Shown piece after piece: positions 1-7,271 of a stretch of 64,000 nucleotides of DNA. The DNA lies in NCBI GenBank assembly GCA_964518305.1, contig CAZFDK010000007.1:25312-89311 (forward strand), in the 5' to 3' direction. How positions within the stretch are numbered: the stretch's first letter is position 1; every line of letters begins with the position of its first letter. Origin of the DNA: Caribbeanibacter sp964518305. GTDB lineage: Bacteria > Gemmatimonadota > Gemmatimonadetes > Palauibacterales > Palauibacteraceae. The translations under genes and the position numbers were made by a program. A model generated the notes under the pieces. That model was not told the origin of the DNA. It was given only the letters and a program-made list of their open reading frames with translations, and did not search any database.

Positions 1-17
1 GTGCTGTCGGTGAGGAG

Positions 18-380
18 CTAGCTGAGGCCGCCGGCGTCGGCCGCGGCCAGGGCCGCGCGCGCCACAGCCTCGGCAAAGTCGTTACCGTCAGCCTGGACCG
101 GGTCCGAACCGTCCTCGCCCAGCTCGACTATGACCCGATACACCCCCTCGTCCGGGAGATCCTCCTCCGCGAAGTCCCACCCGATCTGCTCCTCCGCCCA
201 CTCCGCCAGGTGGAGGGCGGCTGTCCGGTCGGTGGAGTAGAAGGGCACCTCCTCGTGGGTGACGGCGTCCACCACCGGAGGATCCGCCTCATAGCCGGCG
301 GAAGGCAGGGCCTCGACCTCGCGGTCCCTCACCCGCTGGTGCACGGAGAGATCGAGGCGGCGAAGCTCGGAGCGACTCAT
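18..380 (-). CDS. hypothetical protein, 120 aa
   Basis: I do not recognise this acidic, soluble protein; no signal peptide or membrane segment is visible. The chosen start gives a protein beginning MSRSELRR and has an AGGAG-type ribosome site just upstream on the minus strand. A start ten codons further upstream exists but lacks such a site. The middle contains a beta-like stretch (YRVIVEL) followed by an alanine-rich helix, so a small alpha/beta fold is plausible. It is divergent from the sulfotransferase gene at its right, leaving only about 40 bases between them for two promoters. No function is proposed. Confidence 0.6.
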   Translation of the reverse strand: MSRSELRRLDLSVHQRVRDREVEALPSAGYEADPPVVDAVTHEEVPFYSTDRTAALHLAEWAEEQIGWDFAEEDLPDEGVYRVIVELGEDGSDPVQADGNDFAEAVARAALAAADAGGLS

Positions 381-421
381 TCCTCGTCTCCTGTTCCCGG
401 TCGGGTTCACGATGACTCGAG

Positions 422-1288
422 TTGCAGTCTAGTTTGGAAAGAAATGGAACGAAACGCTATACGCGACTCCGTGATCTCGCAGGGGAGGGGATCGCCGTCG
501 ACGGCGCGGAAAGCAGGAAGAACCTGATCATACTGGGGTGCGGCCGGAGCGGGACGAGCATGCTGGCCGGCCTCTTCCGGAACGCCGGCTACTTCATGGG
601 CGAGAAGCTCATTCCCGCCGACGAGAGCAACCCCAGGGGCTACTACCAGTCCGAGCGGGTCGTCTTCATCAACGAGCGGCTCCTGGAGGCCGTCGACCAT
701 TCCGATCAGCGGAAGATCGTCCGGCGGGTGGTGGGGGGGAGCACGGTCCCGGCGGCAACCCGCTGGCTCCTGGCACTGGAGACAGACGTCGACATCGAAT
801 CCACGCCGGAGCTGCGCCGGCGGATGCGGGACGTCCTCTCCCGCGAGCCCTACTGCTTCAAGGATCCCCGCTTCTCCTATACGCTCGAGGCGTGGCGGCC
901 GGAGCTGCGGGACCCGCACTTCATCTGTGTCGTCCGGCATCCCCTTGAGGTGGCCCAGAGCGTGCTCCGGCACGGCGAGCGACGCGGGTACCGCGAGAGG
1001 CTGAGCCTGGATCGAGAGCAGGTGCTCCGCGTCTGGAGGTGCTGCTACCGCTACATACTGGAGCGGCACGTTCGCGACGAGGACCGATGGAAATTCGTGC
1101 ACTACGATCAGATCCTGAAGGGCGAGCGCATCGAGGAGCTGGCCCGCTTCACCGGAGCCGAGGTCGACGCTTCCTTCGTCGATCGCGACCTTCGAAGGGC
1201 GGGCACCGGGGGAACCATGGGGAGGGAGACACGAGAGCTCTACGCCACGCTCTGCCGCCGCGCGGGGCGGGAGGAGCCGGTGCGGTAG
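422..1288 (+). CDS. sulfotransferase family protein
   Basis: Likely PAPS-dependent sulfotransferase, transferring a sulfuryl group to an unknown acceptor. Residues 39-46 (GCGRSGTS) form the P-loop-like 5'-phosphosulfate binding site, and residues 168-180 (FICVVRHPLEVAQ) match the 3'-phosphate binding strand-turn-helix, with the conserved Arg-His-Pro. KDPR near residue 147 is also typical of this family. At 288 aa the length fits bacterial members. The start is unsure: only TTG codons (422, or 434) are available before the P-loop and neither has a good ribosome site. The acceptor cannot be read from the neighbours. Confidence 0.8.
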   Translation: MQSSLERNGTKRYTRLRDLAGEGIAVDGAESRKNLIILGCGRSGTSMLAGLFRNAGYFMGEKLIPADESNPRGYYQSERVVFINERLLEAVDHSDQRKIVRRVVGGSTVPAATRWLLALETDVDIESTPELRRRMRDVLSREPYCFKDPRFSYTLEAWRPELRDPHFICVVRHPLEVAQSVLRHGERRGYRERLSLDREQVLRVWRCCYRYILERHVRDEDRWKFVHYDQILKGERIEELARFTGAEVDASFVDRDLRRAGTGGTMGRETRELYATLCRRAGREEPVR

Positions 1289-1465
1289 CTCCGGCGGTCG
1301 GCGCCGTCCGCTGGCGCGGACCCGCTTCTTGCACTATCCCTTGAAGTGCGGGGGTACCGCACGGTCCGGTGGCCCGACGGTACGGGCATCCCGCTCGCTG
1401 CGGACGCTCCGCCGCCGGGCGCGGCCGCGTCCGGTCGAGCATCCACCTCCGAAGAGGAGGGGACG

Positions 1466-1900
1466 ATGAAGATCCGGGATATCCTGGACCGGAAGGGGCG
1501 AACGGTCGTGACCGTGTCCCCCGACCGGACGGTGCGCGAGGCGGTCGCCCTGCTCGTGGACCACGACATCGGATCGCTCGTGGTCGTCAACTCGGGCGAG
1601 GTGAGAGGCATCATCACCGAGCGGGACGCCCTCCGTCTCGCTGCCCGCGATCCCGACGGGTGGCCCGAGATCTCGGTCTCCGACGCCATGACGGAGGAGC
1701 TCCTGGTCGCCGTCCAGGACGACGACCTGGACTACATCCGGGAGATCATGACCGAGAACAAGGTCCGGCACCTGCCCATCGTCGAGGACGGCGACCTCAA
1801 GGGCATCGTATCCATCGGTGACGTGGTCAACGCCTCCCGCCGCCACGTGAAGGCCGAGAACCGCTACCTGCGGCAGTACATACGGGGCGACGTGCGTTGA
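1466..1900 (+). CDS. CBS-domain pair protein
   Basis: A stand-alone tandem CBS protein of 144 aa, the usual size of a single Bateman module. The first CBS motif spans about residues 8-60 (ending GIITERDALR) and the second about 73-130 (ending GIVSIGDVVN). Such modules bind adenosine nucleotides and act as energy or redox sensors, usually through a partner protein; no partner is evident here. The ATG at 1466 follows the strong ribosome site GAGGAGGGG. The reading frame is open further upstream, but that part is low complexity and unlikely to be translated. Confidence 0.88.
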   Translation: MKIRDILDRKGRTVVTVSPDRTVREAVALLVDHDIGSLVVVNSGEVRGIITERDALRLAARDPDGWPEISVSDAMTEELLVAVQDDDLDYIREIMTENKVRHLPIVEDGDLKGIVSIGDVVNASRRHVKAENRYLRQYIRGDVR

Positions 1901-1918
1901 GCGGGGTCGGGGACCGGG

Positions 1919-2560
1919 TCAGCGGCTCACCCGCCGACCCCGGTCGCCCTGGTACGAGTAGCGGATCGTGAGACAGCCGGGCTCCGGCCCGGGGCAGTAG
2001 TAGCTCACCACCGCCAGCTTGGCGTAGCGGCCGTCGGCCGTGCGGAGCGCGAACACCCGTCCTCGGGACAGGAGCATGTGCGAGAAGAAGTCGTAGCGAT
2101 ACCACCCGTCCAGCACCGGGTGCTCGGGGTCTCCCCCGGGGGCCCGCCGTGTTCCCTCGTATCCGTCCGACGGCACGCGGCGGACCGAGTCGAAGGGCAC
2201 CGTCCCGAGCGAGACGGCTCCGGCCCGGCCCGCGAACTGTTGTCCGCCGTTCACGATCAGGCGGTATCGGCGGGCTGCCAGATCCCAGTCGCTACCCGTG
2301 GCACCGGAGACCTGGGCGCCGCGAGAGAAATCGAACCGCCGCCACTCCCCACGATTTCGGGTGTCCAGCGTGACGATGCGATCGTCCACCAGGCTGTCTC
2401 CCACCTCCCGGGGCGGGGTCTCCGCCGGAACGCGGGTGGGCGGCGAGGGCCGGACCAGGGAGGAGGCCACCAGGTAGGCGACGGCGATGACGAAGAGCGC
2501 GCCGGCGGCGCCGAGCCACCAGGGGACGCGGCCGAGGTCGTCGGGGAGGAGACGGCTCAC
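1919..2560 (-). CDS. HmuY-like protein with N-terminal membrane anchor
   Basis: A 213-aa protein with one hydrophobic segment at about residues 14-34, which would leave the rest in the periplasm. The body resembles the HmuY family: a strand-rich opening (VTLDTRNRGEWRRFDF), a SDWDLAARRYRLIVNGG-type core and a late YAKLAVVSYYC segment. HmuY of Bacteroidota is a heme-binding lipoprotein; heme binding here is not established, and a transmembrane anchor replaces the usual lipid anchor. It lies 31 bases downstream of a small membrane protein gene in the same direction, so the two are probably co-transcribed. Family assignment is from motif similarity only. Confidence 0.65.
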   Translation of the reverse strand: MSRLLPDDLGRVPWWLGAAGALFVIAVAYLVASSLVRPSPPTRVPAETPPREVGDSLVDDRIVTLDTRNRGEWRRFDFSRGAQVSGATGSDWDLAARRYRLIVNGGQQFAGRAGAVSLGTVPFDSVRRVPSDGYEGTRRAPGGDPEHPVLDGWYRYDFFSHMLLSRGRVFALRTADGRYAKLAVVSYYCPGPEPGCLTIRYSYQGDRGRRVSR

Positions 2561-2591
2561 GGGCTCCGACCCAGTTGCCCGTCGCTCCGAC

Positions 2592-2798
2592 TCAGTCCCC
2601 GGAGGTCCGGCCGAGGAAGCGCTCCAGGTTCAGCAGGTACCATAGGAGCCCGAGAGCAGCGAGGGCGAAGACGGTCCCCAGCGCGAGCTGGAGGCCGGTC
2701 CCTCCCCCGACGAACTGTCGTATCTGCCACGCCGAGAATCCGCCTGAGAAGAGAATTCCCGTCGTGATGAGCACCCGGTGGAACGCGATGAGGGACAC
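2592..2798 (-). CDS. small two-helix membrane protein, 68 aa
   Basis: A short, very hydrophobic protein with two predicted membrane helices (about residues 8-25 and 36-56) and a charged C-terminus. I do not recognise a family. It precedes the HmuY-like gene in the same direction and could be its operon leader or partner. Its start faces the divergent membrane protein gene that begins at 2922, so the intervening 123 bases probably carry both promoters. Confidence 0.6.
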   Translation of the reverse strand: MSLIAFHRVLITTGILFSGGFSAWQIRQFVGGGTGLQLALGTVFALAALGLLWYLLNLERFLGRTSGD

Positions 2799-2921
2799 AC
2801 CGACCTCCCGGCTCTCGGAGGACGGGGAGTCCGTCCCCGCCCGGTCTGAACTCCGGCCCGATCTCAGACTCCAACATAAGGCGGCGCCCGGGAGCGGGCG
2901 ACGACGACCGGGACGCCGCCC

Positions 2922-3437
2922 GTGTTGCGGAGTCGAGAGTGCGCTTTGATTCTAGCCATTGGCGCGGAGCACGCCGACACGTCCCGGCGGCCGGACCGGG
3001 CACTCCAACGGGAGGCGCGGCTGGGCACCGAGAACGAGCGAGCGACGAACGGCGCGGAGGTCGGCAGCGATGGGCGCCGATCGGCGAAGTTTCGGCAGGC
3101 CGCCTTCGTCTACCTGCACGTGGGTCTCCTGTACGAGGCCGCGGTGTGGGCGATGGGGCAGACTGGTGCGCTCCCCGCCGACCGTGGGCCGGTCTGGGTG
3201 TGGCTCATCGTGGGCGCCGGCATCCTGGCCGTCGTCTTCTGGGGTCTCTGGTCGTGGCAGAACCGGTGGTTCGCGCGGATCATCTGGGGGCTCCACGCCC
3301 TCAGGCTGCCGGCCCTCATCGAGGGGGCGTTCCTGCCCGCCACCGGGTCCCGGCTCCCACCGTCGTTCTACCTCACGGCCCTGGCGGTCGTGATCGTGAA
3401 TCTGGCCTTCCTGGCCCGGGCGGGTTGGGACCTGTGA
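2922..3437 (+). CDS. hypothetical membrane protein
   Basis: The first roughly 55 residues are polar and poorly supported. From about residue 58 the protein has a convincing membrane domain of about four helices, with Tyr-Leu-His-Val-Gly at the first helix and many tryptophans. The start is uncertain: GTG 2922 is the first in frame and TTG 2946 is an alternative; neither has a strong ribosome site. No family is recognised. The gene ends about 60 bases before the Mrp-type ATPase gene and may share its transcript. Confidence 0.55.
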   Translation: MLRSRECALILAIGAEHADTSRRPDRALQREARLGTENERATNGAEVGSDGRRSAKFRQAAFVYLHVGLLYEAAVWAMGQTGALPADRGPVWVWLIVGAGILAVVFWGLWSWQNRWFARIIWGLHALRLPALIEGAFLPATGSRLPPSFYLTALAVVIVNLAFLARAGWDL

Positions 3438-3495
3438 TCGCTCGCTCCGTCCGCCTGCCCGCGACAGGCCTCCGCCGCGAACGGTGGGCCTCCCC

Positions 3496-4404
3496 GTGAG
3501 CGAGTACGACATCCGGACCTACTCGGAGGTGGAGGGGGAGGACCGCTCGGACCTGGCCGGGCAGGTCGAGGAACAGCGGGCCAGGGTGGAGCGGCGTATG
3601 GAGCCCGTGGACCGGATCCTGGCCGTGATGAGCGGCAAGGGCGGGGTGGGGAAGAGCTACGTGGCCGCCTCGCTGGCCGCCTCGCTGGCCGGCCGGGACG
3701 ACGGCGGAGGCGTGGGTCTCCTGGACGCCGACCTCGACGCGCCCACCGCTGACCGGATGCTCGGGGCGCCGCGCGAGCCGCTGGAGATGACCGACGACGG
3801 CGTCGAGCCGGCCGTCGCCGGCGACGTCCGGCTGATCTCCACCGGACTGCTTCTGGAGGAGGACGCCCCGCTGGCCTGGAGGGAGCCGGACTCGGAGAGC
3901 TTCGTGTGGCGCGGGGCCCAGGAGCACGGCGTCCTGCGGGAGTTCCTGGGCGACGTGGCCTGGGGCGAGCTCTCGTGGCTCGTCGTGGACCTGCCGCCGG
4001 GCAGCGGCCGGCTCGAGCAGCTGCTGGAGCTGGTGCCCCGCCTCCACGCTGTCGTGGCCGTCACGCTTCCCAGCGGCGCGTCCCGCTCCGCCGTGGAGCG
4101 CTCCCTTCGGCTCGTCCGCTCCGGCGACGTTCCCGTGGCCGGCGTCGTGGAGAACATGTCGTCCTACGCATGCGGAGACTGCGGGAGCCGTGGGGCCCTC
4201 TTTCCCGGCGACGCCGGCCGCGAGCTGGCCGATCGCTTCGACCTGCCGCTGCTCGGGCGGGTTCCCTTCGATCCCGGGGCGGCAGAGCTGGCCGACGGCG
4301 GCGAGACGGCACGGGCGCTGGGGGAGACCGCCGCGGGGCGTGCGCTATCGACCATCGCTCATCGATTGGAATCAGCGGGAGAATCGACCGGGAGGGCCTC
4401 GTGA
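3496..4404 (+). CDS. Mrp/NBP35-type P-loop ATPase (Fe-S carrier family)
   Basis: A soluble P-loop ATPase of the MinD/Mrp group, whose members bind and transfer Fe-S clusters. Residues 46-54 form the deviant Walker A motif SGKGGVGKS; a second lysine typical of the MinD class is present. LLDADLDAPT follows as switch I, and LVVDLPPG is the Walker B/switch II. C226 and C229 (CGDC) match the paired cysteines that hold the bridging cluster in Mrp dimers. GTG 3496 is used here; GTG 3484 is an in-frame alternative and neither has a clear ribosome site. The stop overlaps the next start (GTGA). The downstream zinc-ribbon and ferredoxin genes support a role in metal-centre assembly. Confidence 0.85.
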   Translation: MSEYDIRTYSEVEGEDRSDLAGQVEEQRARVERRMEPVDRILAVMSGKGGVGKSYVAASLAASLAGRDDGGGVGLLDADLDAPTADRMLGAPREPLEMTDDGVEPAVAGDVRLISTGLLLEEDAPLAWREPDSESFVWRGAQEHGVLREFLGDVAWGELSWLVVDLPPGSGRLEQLLELVPRLHAVVAVTLPSGASRSAVERSLRLVRSGDVPVAGVVENMSSYACGDCGSRGALFPGDAGRELADRFDLPLLGRVPFDPGAAELADGGETARALGETAAGRALSTIAHRLESAGESTGRAS

Positions 4405-4916
4405 AGTTCCTCTGTGTCGAGTGCGACGAGCAAATGGAGTTCGCCCAGCGGGAGCAGCCCGGAGACGGGACCATGGCGGCTGTCTTCGAGTGCCCGGGCT
4501 GCGACCGCGCGGTGGGGATGCTGACCAACCCCATGGAGACGCAGCTCGTCTCCTCGCTGGGCGTGGAAATCGGCGGTCGGACGGTCGAGCAGCAGCCCAT
4601 GGAGTCCACGCGCCGTCAGGTGGCGTCCGGCCGCCAGGACGCCTTCGACGACGGCGACCTCCCGGACCCCCCGGGTGATGCGGCGCCCCCGGCGGAAGGA
4701 AACGGGGATCCCGGCGCCGGCGCGGACGACGCCAGGGAGGACCCCTTGGTGACGTGGACGGAGGACGCTGCCCGCCGCCTGGAGCGCGTGCCGAGCTTTG
4801 TCCGGGGAATGGTCCACCGCATCTACACGGACTGGGCCGAGGAGAGGGGGATCGACGAGATCACCCCGGAGGTCATGGACCGGGCCCGGAGCGACCTGGG
4901 CCTGGAGGGAATGTGA
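4401..4916 (+). CDS. zinc-ribbon protein with C-terminal PCP_red-like domain
   Basis: A 171-aa, two-part protein. The N-terminus carries two CxxC pairs (C5/C8 and C31/C34), a probable zinc ribbon or rubredoxin-like knuckle. After a disordered Pro/Gly/Asp linker, residues about 118-168 (WTEDAARRLERVPSFVRG and following) resemble the PCP_red domain known from the C-terminus of the light-independent protochlorophyllide reductase B subunit. No other part of that enzyme is present, so this is not a photosynthesis gene. The same domain recurs in two further genes of this block (7272 and 9473). GTG 4401 overlaps the Mrp stop, and its own stop overlaps the ferredoxin start, so the three are translationally coupled. 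Confidence 0.8.
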   Translation: MKFLCVECDEQMEFAQREQPGDGTMAAVFECPGCDRAVGMLTNPMETQLVSSLGVEIGGRTVEQQPMESTRRQVASGRQDAFDDGDLPDPPGDAAPPAEGNGDPGAGADDAREDPLVTWTEDAARRLERVPSFVRGMVHRIYTDWAEERGIDEITPEVMDRARSDLGLEGM

Positions 4917-5164
4917 GCGACGGCGACCCGCGCTACGAACGCGAGGTCCACGGCCTCAAGGTGGAGATCGACCTGGACCTCTGCGTGGGGTTCGGCGACT
5001 GCGTGGACGCCTCCCCCGAGTGCTTCGAGCTGAATGGGGAGGGCCTGGCCGAGTTCACGGCGCCGGAGAGCGTGGATCGCGAGACGCTGCTCGAGGCGTG
5101 CCGGTCGTGCCCCGTCGACGCGATCTCCGCCCGGGACGAAGAGGGCGAGCTCCTGGCGCCGTGA
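4913..5164 (+). CDS. small single-cluster ferredoxin
   Basis: An 83-aa soluble ferredoxin. Cysteines fall at 24, 30, 37, 63 and 66; the C24-x5-C30 spacing with a Phe at the position that is usually Asp or Cys, plus a C66-Pro ending, fits a [3Fe-4S] or unusual [4Fe-4S] single-cluster ferredoxin of the kind that serves redox enzymes such as P450s. C37 and C63 are extra and might offer an alternative ligand. It overlaps both neighbours through GTGA junctions. Position next to Mrp and PCP_red-like proteins suggests it donates electrons in an assembly or reductive step, by inference. Confidence 0.82.
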   Translation: MSDGDPRYEREVHGLKVEIDLDLCVGFGDCVDASPECFELNGEGLAEFTAPESVDRETLLEACRSCPVDAISARDEEGELLAP

Positions 5165-6111
5165 GTCCCCCGGAGGAGCCGGAAGTCCGGGCCGAGGGGA
5201 TCCGGCACGCCTGGGAGGACGGCCGCCCCGCCCTGCGCGGGGTGGACGTGGAGGCCCGGCCCGGCCAGGTGCTCGGCCTCATGGGCCCGAACGGCTCGGG
5301 GAAGAGCACCCTGCTGCGGGTGCTGGCCGGGGCCCTGGATCCCGACCGCGGCCGGGTGGTCCGGTCCGCCGGTGCGGGCTCCGTCCTCCGCAGAACCGCC
5401 ACCGTCCTGGATCGCTCCCCCTTCGCCGACAGCCTCCCGGGCCGGGAGAACGTGGTTCGGCTCCTGGAGCTCCGGGGTCTTCCGGGCCGGCAGGCCCGGG
5501 ACCGCGCCGAGCAGTGGCTGGAGCGGTTCGGCCTCGGCGACCGGTCCGCGGATCCGGTGGAGACCTACTCGCGGGGCATGCGCCGGAAGACGGATCTCGC
5601 GCTGGCCTTCGCCGCCGGGGCCGAGCTCCTCCTCCTGGACGAGCCTCTGGAGGCCCTGGACGCCGGGGCCCGGCGGACACTGTACGGGGGGCTCCGGCGG
5701 CGGGCTCGCGCCGGCCGGACGGCGGTGGTCACCGGCCACGGGGCGGCGTTCATGGAGGAGGTCTGTGACCGGATCGTGTTCCTCCGCGACGGGAGGATCG
5801 CTGAGGCGGGCACCCCGGAGGAGCTGATCGGCTCGGTGGAGGCGCCGGCCACCATCGAGGTCGACCTGGCGGGTCCCGCGGCGGACGGGGTGACGAGCGC
5901 GGGAGGCTGGCCGCCGGACGTCCGACTCGCGGGCCGGGCCGGTGGGACCCTCCGGTTCAGGTCTCGCGAGGGCGGAGCATCCCTGCCGGAACTCTCGGCC
6001 CGTCTCCGCGATCGCGGCGCCGAGATCACCGGAGTGCGGATACGGCGGCCGGACCTCGACGACGCCTTCCTGGCGCTGACCGGCGAGGCCCTTCGCGAGG
6101 GCGAGCCGTGA
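5161..6111 (+). CDS. ABC transporter ATP-binding protein (ABC-2 type)
   Basis: Cytoplasmic ATPase of an ABC-2 type exporter, 316 aa. Walker A is at 42-50 (GPNGSGKST) and Walker B at about 155-161 (LLLLDEP). The signature is YSRGMRRK rather than LSGGQ, as in many ABC-2/DrrA/NosF-like ATPases. A C-terminal extension of about 90 residues ends LDDAFLALTG, the usual tail of this group. It pairs with the permease that overlaps its stop. The substrate is unknown; the company of Mrp and ferredoxin genes resembles ABC genes linked to metalloenzyme or cytochrome maturation, but this is inference. Confidence 0.85.
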   Translation: MSPPEEPEVRAEGIRHAWEDGRPALRGVDVEARPGQVLGLMGPNGSGKSTLLRVLAGALDPDRGRVVRSAGAGSVLRRTATVLDRSPFADSLPGRENVVRLLELRGLPGRQARDRAEQWLERFGLGDRSADPVETYSRGMRRKTDLALAFAAGAELLLLDEPLEALDAGARRTLYGGLRRRARAGRTAVVTGHGAAFMEEVCDRIVFLRDGRIAEAGTPEELIGSVEAPATIEVDLAGPAADGVTSAGGWPPDVRLAGRAGGTLRFRSREGGASLPELSARLRDRGAEITGVRIRRPDLDDAFLALTGEALREGEP

Positions 6112-6866
6112 CGGGTGGTGTCTGGCGGCTGGAGTGGCGGGTCGCCCGGTCCCGCCCGCGACGGCTGATGTGGAGCATCTCCGTTCCGGTGCTCCTGCTC
6201 GTCCCGGTAGCGGCCAGCGGCGCCGCGGCGCCGCACCGGGCCACCGTCTACGCGCTCTTCGTCGTCTTCTTCGGCCTCTTCGGCTCCGCCGCTCCGGTGA
6301 TCCGGGACGCAAAGCGCGGCTGGATCGAGCGCGTCCTGCTCACGGGGTGCGGCGCCCGGGCGTGGCTGTTGCAGCGGACGGCGGCCCACGCCGTCCAGGA
6401 CCTGCTGCAGCTGGTCCCGGCGCTGGCCGCGGTGATCTGGGTCGAGGGCGGGATGCAGGGGACGCTCCCGGCAGGAGTGGCGGCCGGGTCCCTGCTGGCG
6501 CTGGCCGCCGCCAACCTGGTGGGCACGGTCGTCGGTGCCGCGGTGCGCTCGCTGGCAGAGGGCGCGCTGGTGTGCGCCGGCGTGGGCCTCGTGGCGCTCC
6601 ACCTGTCCGGCGCATTCCGGCCGCCGGCGCCGGGCACCTGGCAGGAGACGGCGGCGGCGCTCAGCCCCCTGCTCCCGGCCCTGACCTCCTTCCGGGAGCT
6701 CGCCGGCGCGACGGGAAGCTGGGTCTCGGCAGCATCGGTTCCGGGCGGAAAAGCGGCCTGGCTGTGGGCGGGGCCCGGCGCGACGACGCTCCTTTTGATC
6801 GCGGGCGCGTGGATGGGGGCGAGATGGGTCGCTGGTCGGCTCACCGGGATGGTCGACCGGTTTTGA
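6108..6866 (+). CDS. ABC-2 type transporter permease
   Basis: A 252-aa integral membrane protein with about six hydrophobic segments, starting at a GTG that overlaps the ATPase stop. The organisation (an early helix pair, a basic loop, then four helices and a short C-terminus) resembles small ABC-2/CcmB-like permeases. It is the last gene of the operon that starts with the Mrp ATPase; an intrinsic terminator follows about 70 bases downstream. The exported substrate cannot be told from sequence. Confidence 0.75.
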   Translation: MTGGVWRLEWRVARSRPRRLMWSISVPVLLLVPVAASGAAAPHRATVYALFVVFFGLFGSAAPVIRDAKRGWIERVLLTGCGARAWLLQRTAAHAVQDLLQLVPALAAVIWVEGGMQGTLPAGVAAGSLLALAAANLVGTVVGAAVRSLAEGALVCAGVGLVALHLSGAFRPPAPGTWQETAAALSPLLPALTSFRELAGATGSWVSAASVPGGKAAWLWAGPGATTLLLIAGAWMGARWVAGRLTGMVDRF

Positions 6867-7271
6867 CGTGACCAGCAGGGGTGGCTATATAGGATCTGGA
6901 CGTCGGATTATGACAGACGATTCTTGACACAGGAATGGATCCGGACGACGACGGATCCATTTTTCCTGCCTCACGGTTCTCCCCGGACGGGAGCTCCGGA
7001 GGCATCGAGAAGCCGAGGAAACGGCGGACTGCCGGTAGGCATCCGCGAGTTCACGAGATCCAGCCGGTGAGAGGCGGGGTCGGAAGGCGCCCAGGCGCCT
7101 CGAGGCTCGAACGTGCCGAGACGGCACGGCGGTCGAAGCGCGGCCGATGAGAGCCGAGAGAGCCTACCCTGGTGGCCTGCGCATGAACTCGAGGCGGACG
7201 GGCCGGTGGCATCGCCGTTCCCCGAAGGTCGACAGCGATGGCGCTGCGCTCACCGAGGCTTCGAGGTGCCG
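6867..7271. other. intergenic region between ABC operon and USP gene
   Basis: This 405-base gap holds the terminator at 6934-6964. An AT-richer patch around 6883-6925 includes TATATAGG and, at 6924-6929, a TTGACA hexamer with no matching -10 box at normal spacing. Frames open into the USP gene from further upstream, but that translation is low complexity. The promoter of the USP gene should lie between the terminator and 7271; I cannot point to one. Confidence 0.5.
6934..6964 (+). terminator. intrinsic terminator after the Mrp-ABC operon
   Basis: A 10-bp perfect stem (AATGGATCCG at 6934-6943 and its complement at 6952-6961) with an eight-base loop, running directly into a T-tract at 6960-6964. 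It is the clearest Rho-independent terminator in the window and sits where the operon ends. Confidence 0.85.

Noticed and set aside
6924..6929. TTGACA as a -35 promoter element
   Set aside because: No -10 hexamer at 16-18 bases, and the following sequence is the terminator stem.
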